A stretch of DNA of 50,701 nt, taken from the IMG/VR virus record IMGVR_UViG_3300050821_009114, positions 1 to 50,701 of that record, one strand, 5' to 3'. Origin of the DNA: a virus. Of the stretch, positions 1 through 7,339 are shown piece by piece (position 1 is the first letter of the stretch; each line of letters opens with the position of its first letter). Both the position numbers and the translations under genes were made by a program. Under the pieces are notes generated by a model. That model did no database searches. It saw only the letters and a list, made by a program, of their open reading frames with translations, and had not been told where the DNA came from.

Positions 1-97
1 GAATCAGCGTTGGCGGAACGATGATTTGGAGTGTAGCCGGATGGATAGCATTACCGGCAAAAGCGGGAATAATCACTTGCGGCGAGGTAAACAGCCC
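1..97. repeat. Terminal direct repeat, left copy
   Basis: Identical to 50605-50701. It lies inside the 3' part of a gene that reads continuously only if the ends are joined, so it marks a circular assembly, either a k-mer overlap or a real terminal redundancy. T7-type direct terminal repeats are usually longer, and 97 is a plausible assembler overlap length, so it should not be taken as a proven physical end. Confidence 0.95.
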
Positions 98-454
98 GGT
101 CGCCGGATTATAGGTTGAGCCGATCGGTATCGTTGCGTAGGCCTGCACTAAAGTCATATTCGGCACGCTATCAATGCTTGCATCGGCCTGGATCAATTGA
201 ATGACGGTGTTGGTCTGATCCACGACGCAGCAGGCTGGATTGCCGGGCGCCATGCCCGCTGCCGTCGTCACGGCATTATTCACCGCCGTTTGCCATGCCG
301 CGCTACTTGGATAAGGCCCGCGACTTACCGCAACGATGGATTCGCCAGGACCACACAGGTTCGAGGTCAGTTCGGCATCATTGGTCGGATAGACATATCG
401 CCGGATCATGGCGCTGCCAGTTGCATAGATCACCCCAAAGTGGGTCGATGCCAT
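1..454 (-). CDS. Hypothetical late protein, 5' part (gene crosses the window join)
   Basis: Starts with ATG at 454, sharing one base with the TAA of the upstream gene (TAATG), and stays open to base 1. Joined to the other end it continues to a TGA at 50596-50594, giving 154 residues; that stop overlaps the start of the glycine-rich tail protein (ATGA). The product begins MASTHFGVIY, contains a CC pair near residue 76 and ends in a Pro/Ile-rich stretch. No family was recognised. Its place between a beta-rich adhesin-like gene and a glycine-rich tail gene suggests a receptor-binding accessory or tail-tip protein; this is inference from position only. Confidence 0.8.
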   Translation of the reverse strand, partial: MASTHFGVIYATGSAMIRRYVYPTNDAELTSNLCGPGESIVAVSRGPYPSSAAWQTAVNNAVTTAAGMAPGNPACCVVDQTNTVIQLIQADASIDSVPNMTLVQAYATIPIGSTYNPATGLFTSPQVIIPAFAGNAIHPATLQIIVPPTLI

Positions 455-1206
455 TATATCACCCATGCTGGTTTGAGGGGACGGCGCTTGCGCCAGCCGA
501 CGAGGCGTTTGCGCATCATGATTAGGGTAGCGGAACCTTTGGCGGGAGTTGATGGACCACCGGCCGGTTTGAACGCGGCCGCGACTGCGAATAGGTTGAT
601 CACCCCCGTCGTCCCGGTAGCAAAGCTGGGATTGATGGCGCCGGCAGCGCCCTGCGTCTGAAACTCAGAGACATAACCAGAGTTGGCGGTGTCATCGAAT
701 CCGGTTGCGAATCCGCTACCGTGGACTAAGCAGCCGGCAGATTGCGTACCATCGTTAAAGCCAAACCCCCAGATCAAGTCGCCATTGACGGTCGTGGTGA
801 TCGAGCCAGCGTTGAATGTCTGACCGGACGAGCCTGAACCTGCCGTGGCGGTCGCGTTGGCGCCATCGAAGGCGGCTGATGTTGCGACTCCGGACCATTC
901 TTCGATCCAGACCTGGCCAAGGGTGAGTGTGCCACTGTAATTGACAGTAACGGTTGGCGTCCCAGAAGCGATGCCGAATGCATATCCAAAACCGAGTTTG
1001 GAATTACCGCCGATGGTGCAGGTAGGGGTGCCGACTGTGTATGAATTGACGGTGTCTGCAATTGTAGAGACGGATAGCGTGATTGGGTCCGCGTCCCAAC
1101 TAACAAAGATAGAATTACCCGCCGTGACCGGATTGGTAAAGGTCACAGCACAGGTGGTGCCTGAAAAGACGATCCCGCGTTTACCTTGGATAAAGGAGTA
1201 TGACAT
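454..1206 (-). CDS. Beta-rich secreted or tail-tip protein, adhesin-like
   Basis: 250 residues, almost entirely Gly/Thr/Ser/Ala/Val-rich with alternating hydrophobics, as in an all-beta jelly-roll or Ig-like domain. Trp residues fall in short motifs (WIEEWSG, LIWGFGF), a pattern common in tail-associated binding domains. The last 30 residues switch to a basic tail (RKR, RKRR). The start lies one base after the stop of the beta-helix gene upstream, and the stop overlaps the next start (TAATG), so the three genes are translationally linked. A receptor-binding or decoration role is inferred; no specific family was recognised. Confidence 0.75.
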   Translation of the reverse strand: MSYSFIQGKRGIVFSGTTCAVTFTNPVTAGNSIFVSWDADPITLSVSTIADTVNSYTVGTPTCTIGGNSKLGFGYAFGIASGTPTVTVNYSGTLTLGQVWIEEWSGVATSAAFDGANATATAGSGSSGQTFNAGSITTTVNGDLIWGFGFNDGTQSAGCLVHGSGFATGFDDTANSGYVSEFQTQGAAGAINPSFATGTTGVINLFAVAAAFKPAGGPSTPAKGSATLIMMRKRLVGWRKRRPLKPAWVI

Positions 1207-3021
1207 TTATAATCCGCAAGGGACCGAAGCGAGTCCCTTTCTTACTTCAATGGTTGATCCATTGTAATGGTGGTAGACCAATCCCTTTAGGTTTGTTGGA
1301 TATAGAGGATCGGATGGTATGCAGGCATTGCTGGGTGTGGCATATTGCTTGCCACCGCATTGGGTGCAGGTAGCGGTTAGATCATCGATTACCGACAGGG
1401 CAGTAACTGTTTGCGTTGCAACATTCCATCCCATGCAGGCAGCGACGTTGTCGAAGCCGGTGCAGTTCGGTTGGCCAAGGTGGTTGGCAAGGAAGTCCGC
1501 GGCGTTTTTGAATTGCGGATCGACATAGAAATTGGTTCCGATGGACGAGCCATCGCGGGCGTCGATGGAGAAGGGAGGGCCGCCAGGGTCGCAGACGCTT
1601 GTGCCCGGTGAACAGGTCGTTGCGACGCCTTTGAAGATGTTTTCAATGCCCGTGCCACCGGTTGTGATTATCCCACTGCCCATGTTGCCGAGGACTGATC
1701 CGGATAGGAAGGCGTAGACTGGGCCAGTGGTGCCGGTGCCCGCGGTCGCTACGGTGGTCTGGCTGACATTGTTGTAGGTTTTGACTGTCCATGGTTGGCC
1801 GCCGTCGAGCGACATGTTGATCGCGCCAGTTGCGAACACTGGAAATGGGGTGGCCACGTCGTTGTCGTAGAGGGTGTTTTGCGTGATGATGACCGTCAAA
1901 GTCGTCGTGTGATAGGTCTTCTGGGTAAGCTGGATACCTGCCCAGGAACTCACGGCGACTATGTTGTTCCTGAAGACTGTCTGACCGGAGTAGGCATGGG
2001 CTTCTGGCGTGTCGAGCATCATGCCTTCTAGGTCTGACGATATTCCACTTGAAGCTGAGACTTGGTTATTGATGGCAAAGTTACCTTCGAAGAATATGCG
2101 CGTGCCAGTGCCTGAGTTGAAATTGGCAGGGCCAACATCGACGAATGCCGCAGAGGGAAAATCGCTTCGCTGGTTGGCGTTCCAGGCCAGGTTGCCGACC
2201 ATGAAGCAATAGTCAGGCCCGTTGCCGGGGACGTTTTGGTTCAAGGCTCCATCGCCACAGACGAACCCAACGCCGGCGTTGTTGCAGATATTATTGATGA
2301 AACTGACATCGTGATAAATCGAAGTCGCGGACGTGGCGGCATCGAAATAATAACAAAAAGCATTGCTGCCACTAGTGGTTATCTGCCAACCTTGGTGACT
2401 CCAATTACTGGCCTGGATATCGATCCCAGCGGTTCCCGATGCGCCACCGTAGTTCATGGTGCAAGCGAATGCGACTTGGCAGTTGACGACGACCTCCCAA
2501 ATACCACCGGAGCCATCGATGCCACCGGTTGTGGATGGACAGGATGTTGGCTGACGGGTGACTGAGTAACCTGATGTCGAATACGCACCCGGTGCGGCTA
2601 TAATCTCATCGCCGCATTTAAGGGCGGCGTTGCCATTGGGGGTTAGCCAAGCACAGTTGCCGGAAAGCCCAAGCGAGGGCGAAGTGCCATTGCAGGCATC
2701 GTTGCCCGCAGGGTTCATGTAGTGGAGAACCTCACCATTGGGCAGGGTGAAGATGGTTGTGGTTGATAGTGAAAAGATCGTGGTGATGACACCGCCGATC
2801 ATGTTCGCCATCGCGAAGTAGATTTCGGTCGTGCGGACGGGGATCAGGATGTTGGCGACGACTAGGGTGACCACGGAATAGAAGTGGATGGACGAGAGCA
2901 GCCGCAAGGCCTGCTTGGCCCGGGTGATTGTGATATCGGTCACCGACGTGCGAACGACTTCCCACTTGGCTTGGGCGTAGCGGTAGATCAGTTCCTTGGT
3001 CGGGACGTCGTCGAACATCAT
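1207..3021 (-). CDS. Parallel beta-helix (pectate-lyase-like) protein with hydrophobic N-terminus
   Basis: 604 residues. About residues 1-40 are charged and helical. Two hydrophobic stretches follow (about 48-62 and 70-90), then from about residue 98 a beta-helix with the usual opening (HYMNPAGNDACNG, as in YVSPxGNDxxxGT of right-handed beta-helix proteins) and repeated N/G-turn strands (FINNICNN, FRNNIVAV, ITQNTLYDN). About two dozen Cys are present, unusual for a cytoplasmically assembled tailspike. ATGA overlaps the upstream gene. The fold family is typical of tailspikes or polysaccharide lyases; membrane or export targeting by the N-terminus is inferred. The hydrophobic part is in frame and uninterrupted, so the long start is kept, but a later start near M102 is possible. 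Confidence 0.75.
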   Translation of the reverse strand: MMFDDVPTKELIYRYAQAKWEVVRTSVTDITITRAKQALRLLSSIHFYSVVTLVVANILIPVRTTEIYFAMANMIGGVITTIFSLSTTTIFTLPNGEVLHYMNPAGNDACNGTSPSLGLSGNCAWLTPNGNAALKCGDEIIAAPGAYSTSGYSVTRQPTSCPSTTGGIDGSGGIWEVVVNCQVAFACTMNYGGASGTAGIDIQASNWSHQGWQITTSGSNAFCYYFDAATSATSIYHDVSFINNICNNAGVGFVCGDGALNQNVPGNGPDYCFMVGNLAWNANQRSDFPSAAFVDVGPANFNSGTGTRIFFEGNFAINNQVSASSGISSDLEGMMLDTPEAHAYSGQTVFRNNIVAVSSWAGIQLTQKTYHTTTLTVIITQNTLYDNDVATPFPVFATGAINMSLDGGQPWTVKTYNNVSQTTVATAGTGTTGPVYAFLSGSVLGNMGSGIITTGGTGIENIFKGVATTCSPGTSVCDPGGPPFSIDARDGSSIGTNFYVDPQFKNAADFLANHLGQPNCTGFDNVAACMGWNVATQTVTALSVIDDLTATCTQCGGKQYATPSNACIPSDPLYPTNLKGLVYHHYNGSTIEVRKGLASVPCGL

Positions 3022-3350
3022 ACGAGGATATAGCTAAGGCTACCTCCTACTGGGATTCCGGAACTGAGGTTGATTAGGAGACTATCGCCAACGGCGGTTT
3101 GAAACCAACCACCGGCGTTGAAGCCGAGGACGATACCGCCGAACTGGGCATCGTAGGCTGGGCCGGTGAGGTCGACTGCGCCGGTTGAGGTTTGGAATTT
3201 CATTTGAACGATGTTGCTGGCTACGGCCCAGAGACTGAGGACAACGATGCGCTTGCCCGCTACGCCGAGGACGAGCGTGGAGGAGGAGGCTGTCTCGATC
3301 GGGGCGTAGAGGATGCCCGATGGGATTTCTGGGCGATAGATTTCAGGCAA
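3018..3350 (-). CDS. Small beta-rich structural protein, hypothetical
   Basis: 110 residues starting with TTG at 3350; the frame overlaps the coiled-coil gene upstream by 8 bases and its TGA overlaps the next ATG (ATGA). The sequence is beta-rich with Gly-containing turns (GGIVLGFNAGGWFQT) and a terminal strand, resembling small head-decoration or tail-accessory proteins. No family was recognised. It sits in a cassette of structural genes downstream of the capsid, so a virion role is likely but not shown. Confidence 0.65.
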   Translation of the reverse strand: MPEIYRPEIPSGILYAPIETASSSTLVLGVAGKRIVVLSLWAVASNIVQMKFQTSTGAVDLTGPAYDAQFGGIVLGFNAGGWFQTAVGDSLLINLSSGIPVGGSLSYILV

Positions 3351-3711
3351 ATTTGGCTTTCAGCGATCCGAGGGAATCTTCGATTTGTTTGTGGCGGGTC
3401 GTTGCGGAGTTGATCTTGGCATTGAGGTCATCGAGGGTGGCCTTAGCGGTGGTGGTGCGGGCGGTGATGTCTTCAAGTTCTTTGTGCTTGGCGAAGATGG
3501 CTTCGTCGTGGGCTTTTTGGTTCGCGATCTGGGCCGTGGTGAGGCCGGCCTTTGAGCTTTCGAGTTCTTTCTTGGCCGAGGCAAGAGCGTCTTGGACGGA
3601 TTTGAGATCGGCCTCGGAGGTGTTGTGCGCGGCTTTGATATCGCCGAGTTCGGTGAGGTGGTCTTTGAAGGCCGAAAGATCGGCGATAAGGGAGTCGATT
3701 TTATCTTGCAT
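3343..3711 (-). CDS. Coiled-coil protein, hypothetical
   Basis: 122 residues, almost wholly heptad-like helix (Lys/Glu/Ala/Leu-rich, for example DLKSVQDALASAKKELESS), with no Cys or membrane segment. An AGGAG Shine-Dalgarno lies 6-8 bases before the ATG at 3711. It lies between a predicted exported protein and small structural genes. Such coiled-coil proteins in podoviral structural operons may act as trimerisation or tail-fibre connector elements; here that is inference. Confidence 0.75.
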   Translation of the reverse strand: MQDKIDSLIADLSAFKDHLTELGDIKAAHNTSEADLKSVQDALASAKKELESSKAGLTTAQIANQKAHDEAIFAKHKELEDITARTTTAKATLDDLNAKINSATTRHKQIEDSLGSLKAKFA

Positions 3712-3720
3712 CGGGGGCTC

Positions 3721-4152
3721 CTAGAATTGCGAGAACCAGATTGTGGTGGCGATGGTGACGACAGATGGGGTGATGCAGAGGGTTGCGCCGGAGGTGGTTT
3801 GCATCTGGGCCACGCCGACGTTGTAGGTCGCGGGTGCGTTGTTGGAGACGTTCTGCGCGGTGACGAGGGTGGTCGGGGTCGTGCAGGTGGAACCGGTGCC
3901 GAAGCTGAGGGTGAAGGTACCGGCGGATGCGGTGTTGGAGATTTGGTAACCGCAGACGAAGATGGATTGGCCAGGGACGCCCGCGACGATTTGGGTTGCG
4001 ACGGCTACACCGGCGGGGACGTTGGCAACGCGATTGCAGAGGATAGCGTTGGATGGGCCGACGGTATTCTCGGCGTGAAGGGGAGGACCCCACGCCGAGA
4101 TACCAAGGCCTAGCACTACCATGGACAGAAGAGCGAGGCCGAGCTTGCGCAT
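3721..4152 (-). CDS. Predicted Sec-exported protein, hypothetical
   Basis: 143 residues from ATG 4152. N-terminus: a basic n-region (MRK), a hydrophobic core (LGLALLSMVVLGLGI) and a small-residue site (LHA/EN), a textbook signal peptide. The mature part is beta-rich with four Cys, possibly two disulfides, and Thr/Ser-rich turns. An alternative ATG at 4176 has no ribosome site and would bury the signal, so 4152 is preferred. It follows directly after another signal-peptide protein (4158-4640). Phage virion parts normally lack signal peptides, so delivery to the host periplasm or surface is inferred. Confidence 0.7.
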   Translation of the reverse strand: MRKLGLALLSMVVLGLGISAWGPPLHAENTVGPSNAILCNRVANVPAGVAVATQIVAGVPGQSIFVCGYQISNTASAGTFTLSFGTGSTCTTPTTLVTAQNVSNNAPATYNVGVAQMQTTSGATLCITPSVVTIATTIWFSQF

Positions 4153-4157
4153 GGGGG

Positions 4158-4640
4158 TCACCGTACTTTGTACCATGTGTTGGTGGAAAGGACATAGCGG
4201 AACTCGATGCTGGACGCGGCGGCGAGTGCACCGGTAGCGTTCGAGCCTTGGATGGTGGAGCCGTCGGTGGTGGCAACGGTATTGCCGGTGGTGAATGCGC
4301 CAGCAGCACCGTTGCACCATTCGAAGATTTCGCCATCCCAAGGGAGGACCGGGAGGTTGACCACCATGGTCCCGCCAGCCGCGGCGGTGGAGATCAGGGT
4401 CGCGGTTGTGTTGGTTAGGGTTGAGAGGGTACCGGTGGTGACGGCGGTGACGGCAACGCCTTGGGAGTTGCGCATCTGACCAGTGGTGATGAATTGGGAT
4501 GTACCACCAGGGCCACCAAGGCCGACTTGCCAAGTTTCGAGACCGGTAAGGGAGCGGGTGGTTAACTGCTGCGCCACCGCGAGGGAGGCAAGGGCGGCTA
4601 ACGCTGCCCCTGCGACCAGTGCTTTGAGTTTCCAGCGCAT
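4158..4640 (-). CDS. Predicted Sec-exported protein, hypothetical
   Basis: 160 residues. The N-terminus (MRWKLKALVAGAALAALASLAVAQQ) has basic residues, an Ala/Leu core and an AVA-Q cleavage site, hence a predicted signal peptide. The mature part is Thr/Gly/Ala-rich beta sequence with one Cys, ending in an aromatic strand (EFRYVLSTNTWYKVR). It starts 2 bases after the stop of the cement-protein gene. The function was not recognised; it may be a virion decoration or exported factor. Confidence 0.7.
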   Translation of the reverse strand: MRWKLKALVAGAALAALASLAVAQQLTTRSLTGLETWQVGLGGPGGTSQFITTGQMRNSQGVAVTAVTTGTLSTLTNTTATLISTAAAGGTMVVNLPVLPWDGEIFEWCNGAAGAFTTGNTVATTDGSTIQGSNATGALAAASSIEFRYVLSTNTWYKVR

Positions 4641-4642
4641 GG

Positions 4643-5170
4643 CTAGTTTGCCACGACTACGCCCGGGGGATAGCCACCCAGGACAGCGTTGGATTGTTCG
4701 GGGAGGTCGTGGCGATCGAGGACGAGGAATGCGGAGCAGTTGCCCGCGGTGGTGGTTGCGGCCGCGATAACGAAGTTGAGACGGAGGAACCGTGGGATGG
4801 GTTGGCCCGGGACGGGTCGGGGCATATCGTCATCGAGTAGACGAGCGCCAACGACGAGTTGGGCCAGGGTTGCGGTTGCGCCGATGAGCATGGTGGTGAA
4901 CGCGCCTTCGCCGCCAGAGCCGTTGTCGGGTGCACCTTGGAGGTTGACGGTGAGGGTCGGGGCACCACCAGAGGTGAAGGTGGTGGTGACGAGGACGAGG
5001 AGTTTCATCGCCGGGTCGTCGCCGATGCCGATATCGCGGGCGCCACCGCCGGATGCCGAGAGGGGAATGCCGACGATGCCGAGATCGATATCGTTGGTGG
5101 CCGGGTAGGTGCCGGCGACCTGCGCTAGGTTCTGCGCCGAGGAGAATTGGAGAAGTCCATCGAGAATCAT
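4643..5170 (-). CDS. Bbp16-like capsid cement protein
   Basis: 175 residues starting MILDGLLQFSSAQ, with the RDIGIGDDP turn and long beta strands (LLVLVTTTF, TLTVNLQGA) followed by a C-terminal Arg/Leu-rich strand (RFLRLNFVI). This pattern and the position directly after the major capsid gene match the cement protein that stabilises the BPP-1-type shell (Bbp16 family). The gene lies 10 bases after the capsid stop. Expected role: binds the outside of the shell at local symmetry axes after expansion. Assigned from remembered family pattern and gene order, not from a search. Confidence 0.8.
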   Translation of the reverse strand: MILDGLLQFSSAQNLAQVAGTYPATNDIDLGIVGIPLSASGGGARDIGIGDDPAMKLLVLVTTTFTSGGAPTLTVNLQGAPDNGSGGEGAFTTMLIGATATLAQLVVGARLLDDDMPRPVPGQPIPRFLRLNFVIAAATTTAGNCSAFLVLDRHDLPEQSNAVLGGYPPGVVVAN

Positions 5171-5180
5171 GATGCGCTCC

Positions 5181-6224
5181 TTAGGATACGGTTGCTTCGT
5201 TGCTGAGGATCGCGTCTACCGTTCGCACGGGGATTCCGCGGAAGGTCGTGATCGGTTTGCCGTTGAATTCTTCGATCCGGAGCAGGACGTTGGTTTTGTT
5301 CATCGCCTGAAGATCGAGGTAGGTGCGGATGATGCGGTTGCAGTAGATGACGGTACGGCCCATGTCAGCGCGGACCATCGGGGTGTCGGAGGTTTGGATG
5401 GTGGTTGCGGAGACTGGGGCGGTCGGGAGGCGATATAGGGCGCGGACGATGAGGTTGATCAGGTTCGCGGCGGAGACACCGGTGAGTTGGGTCACGTCGA
5501 TGTTCGCGATGCGGGCGATGTAGCGCCAGTCGCGATTGACGAGGCCGATTTCCCATTTGAAGTGCTCGCGGTAGGCTTGGTAGGTGTTGCCGTTGGAATC
5601 GGTGACCGGCCATTCGCCCATATCGCGCTGTTGGAGACCAGTGAGTTTGCCCTTGGGGAAGGTCGCGAAGTTGGTGTCGGAACCCCAGGTCATGATCCAC
5701 ATGGAGGTGTTGGTGGATGCTGCGCCACCGCCCGAGAGGACGTTGACTGCGGTTTGGGAATTGGCCACTGTAATTGTCGAATAGCGAGGGGCCAGTCCGG
5801 TGAAACGCTCCGGGTTGACGAACTGATTGCCGTAGATGAGAGTAGCGGCGACCTGTTGGGACATGCCCTCGAGGAAGGCGCGAGACTCGGAGAGGCGGAA
5901 TTCGGGTGTGTTACCATTGAGGTCCGCGATGTCCTTATCGATGACGGAGTAGGTTTCGAGGTTGCCACAGGTGTCGACGATCTGCGCGGTGGTGGATTTG
6001 GCGTTCGGGACACCGGTGTTGAGCAAGCGCCAAGTGGCTTGGGGAAGGCCGGTGCGGACGGTGGTTTTGTGTCCGGTCGGGAGGTTGCCCTCGACGACCA
6101 TCATGTCGTCTAGGATTTCGTTGGTCTGGGAGAGGAGCTCGATGATCGCGGCGACTTTGTAACCGTCGTCCATCCGCTTCGCCCAGTCCGCGTAGGTAAG
6201 TGCGGTGGCGCCAATGATTGCCAT
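5181..6224 (-). CDS. Major capsid protein (BPP-1/Bbp17 type)
   Basis: 347 residues, the usual size for this podoviral HK97-fold group. It begins MAIIGATALTYADWAKRMD and contains the conserved-looking middle ETYSVIDKDIADLNG and FRLSESRAFLEGMSQ, then the P-domain-like RTYLDLQAMNKTNV and a C-terminal FRGIPVRTVDAILSNE. It is placed between the scaffold and cement genes, as in BPP-1-like heads. It forms the icosahedral shell. A leader of about 90 bases separates it from the scaffold gene, the largest gap in this cluster, consistent with a strong independent ribosome site for an abundant protein. Confidence 0.9.
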   Translation of the reverse strand: MAIIGATALTYADWAKRMDDGYKVAAIIELLSQTNEILDDMMVVEGNLPTGHKTTVRTGLPQATWRLLNTGVPNAKSTTAQIVDTCGNLETYSVIDKDIADLNGNTPEFRLSESRAFLEGMSQQVAATLIYGNQFVNPERFTGLAPRYSTITVANSQTAVNVLSGGGAASTNTSMWIMTWGSDTNFATFPKGKLTGLQQRDMGEWPVTDSNGNTYQAYREHFKWEIGLVNRDWRYIARIANIDVTQLTGVSAANLINLIVRALYRLPTAPVSATTIQTSDTPMVRADMGRTVIYCNRIIRTYLDLQAMNKTNVLLRIEEFNGKPITTFRGIPVRTVDAILSNEATVS

Positions 6225-6315
6225 AGGGGGTTATCCTGTGCTTGGGTTGCGTTGGGTAGTCACCCTTGGTGCCTCTGGGGGTTGCCGTTCGACCGCTCTG
6301 CGGTGGACCGCGGGA

Positions 6316-7032
6316 TTACTTGCGGAGATGGCCATAGATGGCCTCCGCGATTGATGGGGGTGCTGCGTCCGGCGCGACTTGGCCTGCTGGCGAGGGCTTG
6401 CCGCCGCGGACTGGGGTTCCTTCGGAAAGGGGCTTGAGGAGGATCGATAGGGCCTCGACTACGTCAGGGTGGGAGCCTGCGCCAGTGATGTCGAGGGCTT
6501 GACGGAGGCCCTTCGCCAACGTGGGAGGAAGGGTGGTGTCGATCACGCTGGAGATCATGGATTTGACCGCGGTGCTTTTTTCGCCCGGGAACCGGTTGGA
6601 GATTTCGGTGGTCCATTCTTTCTGGAGGTTGGCCCACATGTCGTATGGGGCCTTGGCGGCCTGGAGGGAGTTCTCCGCGTAGAAGTCTACGTATTTTTGG
6701 GCTTGCTCTTGCGAGAGCCCGGCTTCTTTGAAGAGGGTTTGGGCCTGCGTGAGTTGGGCCGGGTCAAACTGATAACCATCGGGGAGTTTAAAGTCTCCAT
6801 ACTTATCAGGAGCGCCAGCAGGAGCCTCAGGCTTGGACTCAGCGGCCGCAGGTGGTTTCGGTGGCGGGGGCGCGTCCGCTTTCTTCGTGAGGAAGGAATC
6901 GCCATCAGTTGAGGTCTCCGGCGTAGGGGTTGTACTCGCCGGCGGGGCTCGATCCACTATCGTCCCGTCCGGGGTCCTCGCTTCCGGGGAGTTCGCTGGA
7001 GGTGCTTCGGTCGTCACTGTAACGTCGGTCAT
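6316..7032 (-). CDS. Capsid assembly scaffold protein
   Basis: 238 residues. An acidic, Pro/Ala/Thr-rich disordered N-terminus (1-75) precedes a conserved-type core (DFKLPDGYQFD, LFKEAGLSQEQAQKYVDFY), amphipathic helices, and a C-terminal helix (SIAEAIYGHLRK) likely to contact the capsid protein. This matches T7-like or BPP-1-like scaffolds in composition and position immediately before the capsid gene. It acts transiently inside the procapsid. Its first 128 bases overlap, in another frame, the end of the Bbp19-like gene. Confidence 0.85.
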   Translation of the reverse strand: MTDVTVTTEAPPANSPEARTPDGTIVDRAPPASTTPTPETSTDGDSFLTKKADAPPPPKPPAAAESKPEAPAGAPDKYGDFKLPDGYQFDPAQLTQAQTLFKEAGLSQEQAQKYVDFYAENSLQAAKAPYDMWANLQKEWTTEISNRFPGEKSTAVKSMISSVIDTTLPPTLAKGLRQALDITGAGSHPDVVEALSILLKPLSEGTPVRGGKPSPAGQVAPDAAPPSIAEAIYGHLRK

Positions 7033-7339
7033 GGACTGATTCCTTTATTGCGGCTTCGGACATCATTAGTACGTATTCAGCGGGCGATGAAGAGATAACA
7101 TCGGCGAAGACTTGGAGGCCGAGGTTTTGCTCACCAAGTCGAAACGCAGTTGTATCCGGTTGCCCGGCGGCGAAAGAGGTGTGCCAGATATGGCATCGGA
7201 CAAGTAGATCATGCATCCACTTTCGACCAGCAGCGTCAGACATGATTCGTCGAGTGTAAGCGATGCGGTTGTTTTCGGCGATCTTGAGTTCTTTCTCACG
7301 TTCGCGGACCTGTTTGCGGTTCGAGCCATCGAAGGTCAT
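6905..7339 (-). CDS. Bbp19-like head-associated protein
   Basis: 144 residues. The core (KIAENNRIAYTRRIMSDAAG, RKWMHDLLVRCHIWHTSF, AFRLGEQNLGLQVFADV) is the pattern of the Bbp19-like phage domain found between portal and scaffold genes in podoviruses. ATGA overlap with the portal stop. The last about 40 residues (Ser/Asp/Pro-rich) lie over the start of the scaffold gene in a different frame and look like unconstrained tail. The exact function of this family is not known to me; it is consistently part of the head module. Confidence 0.85.
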   Translation of the reverse strand: MTFDGSNRKQVREREKELKIAENNRIAYTRRIMSDAAGRKWMHDLLVRCHIWHTSFAAGQPDTTAFRLGEQNLGLQVFADVISSSPAEYVLMMSEAAIKESVHDRRYSDDRSTSSELPGSEDPGRDDSGSSPAGEYNPYAGDLN

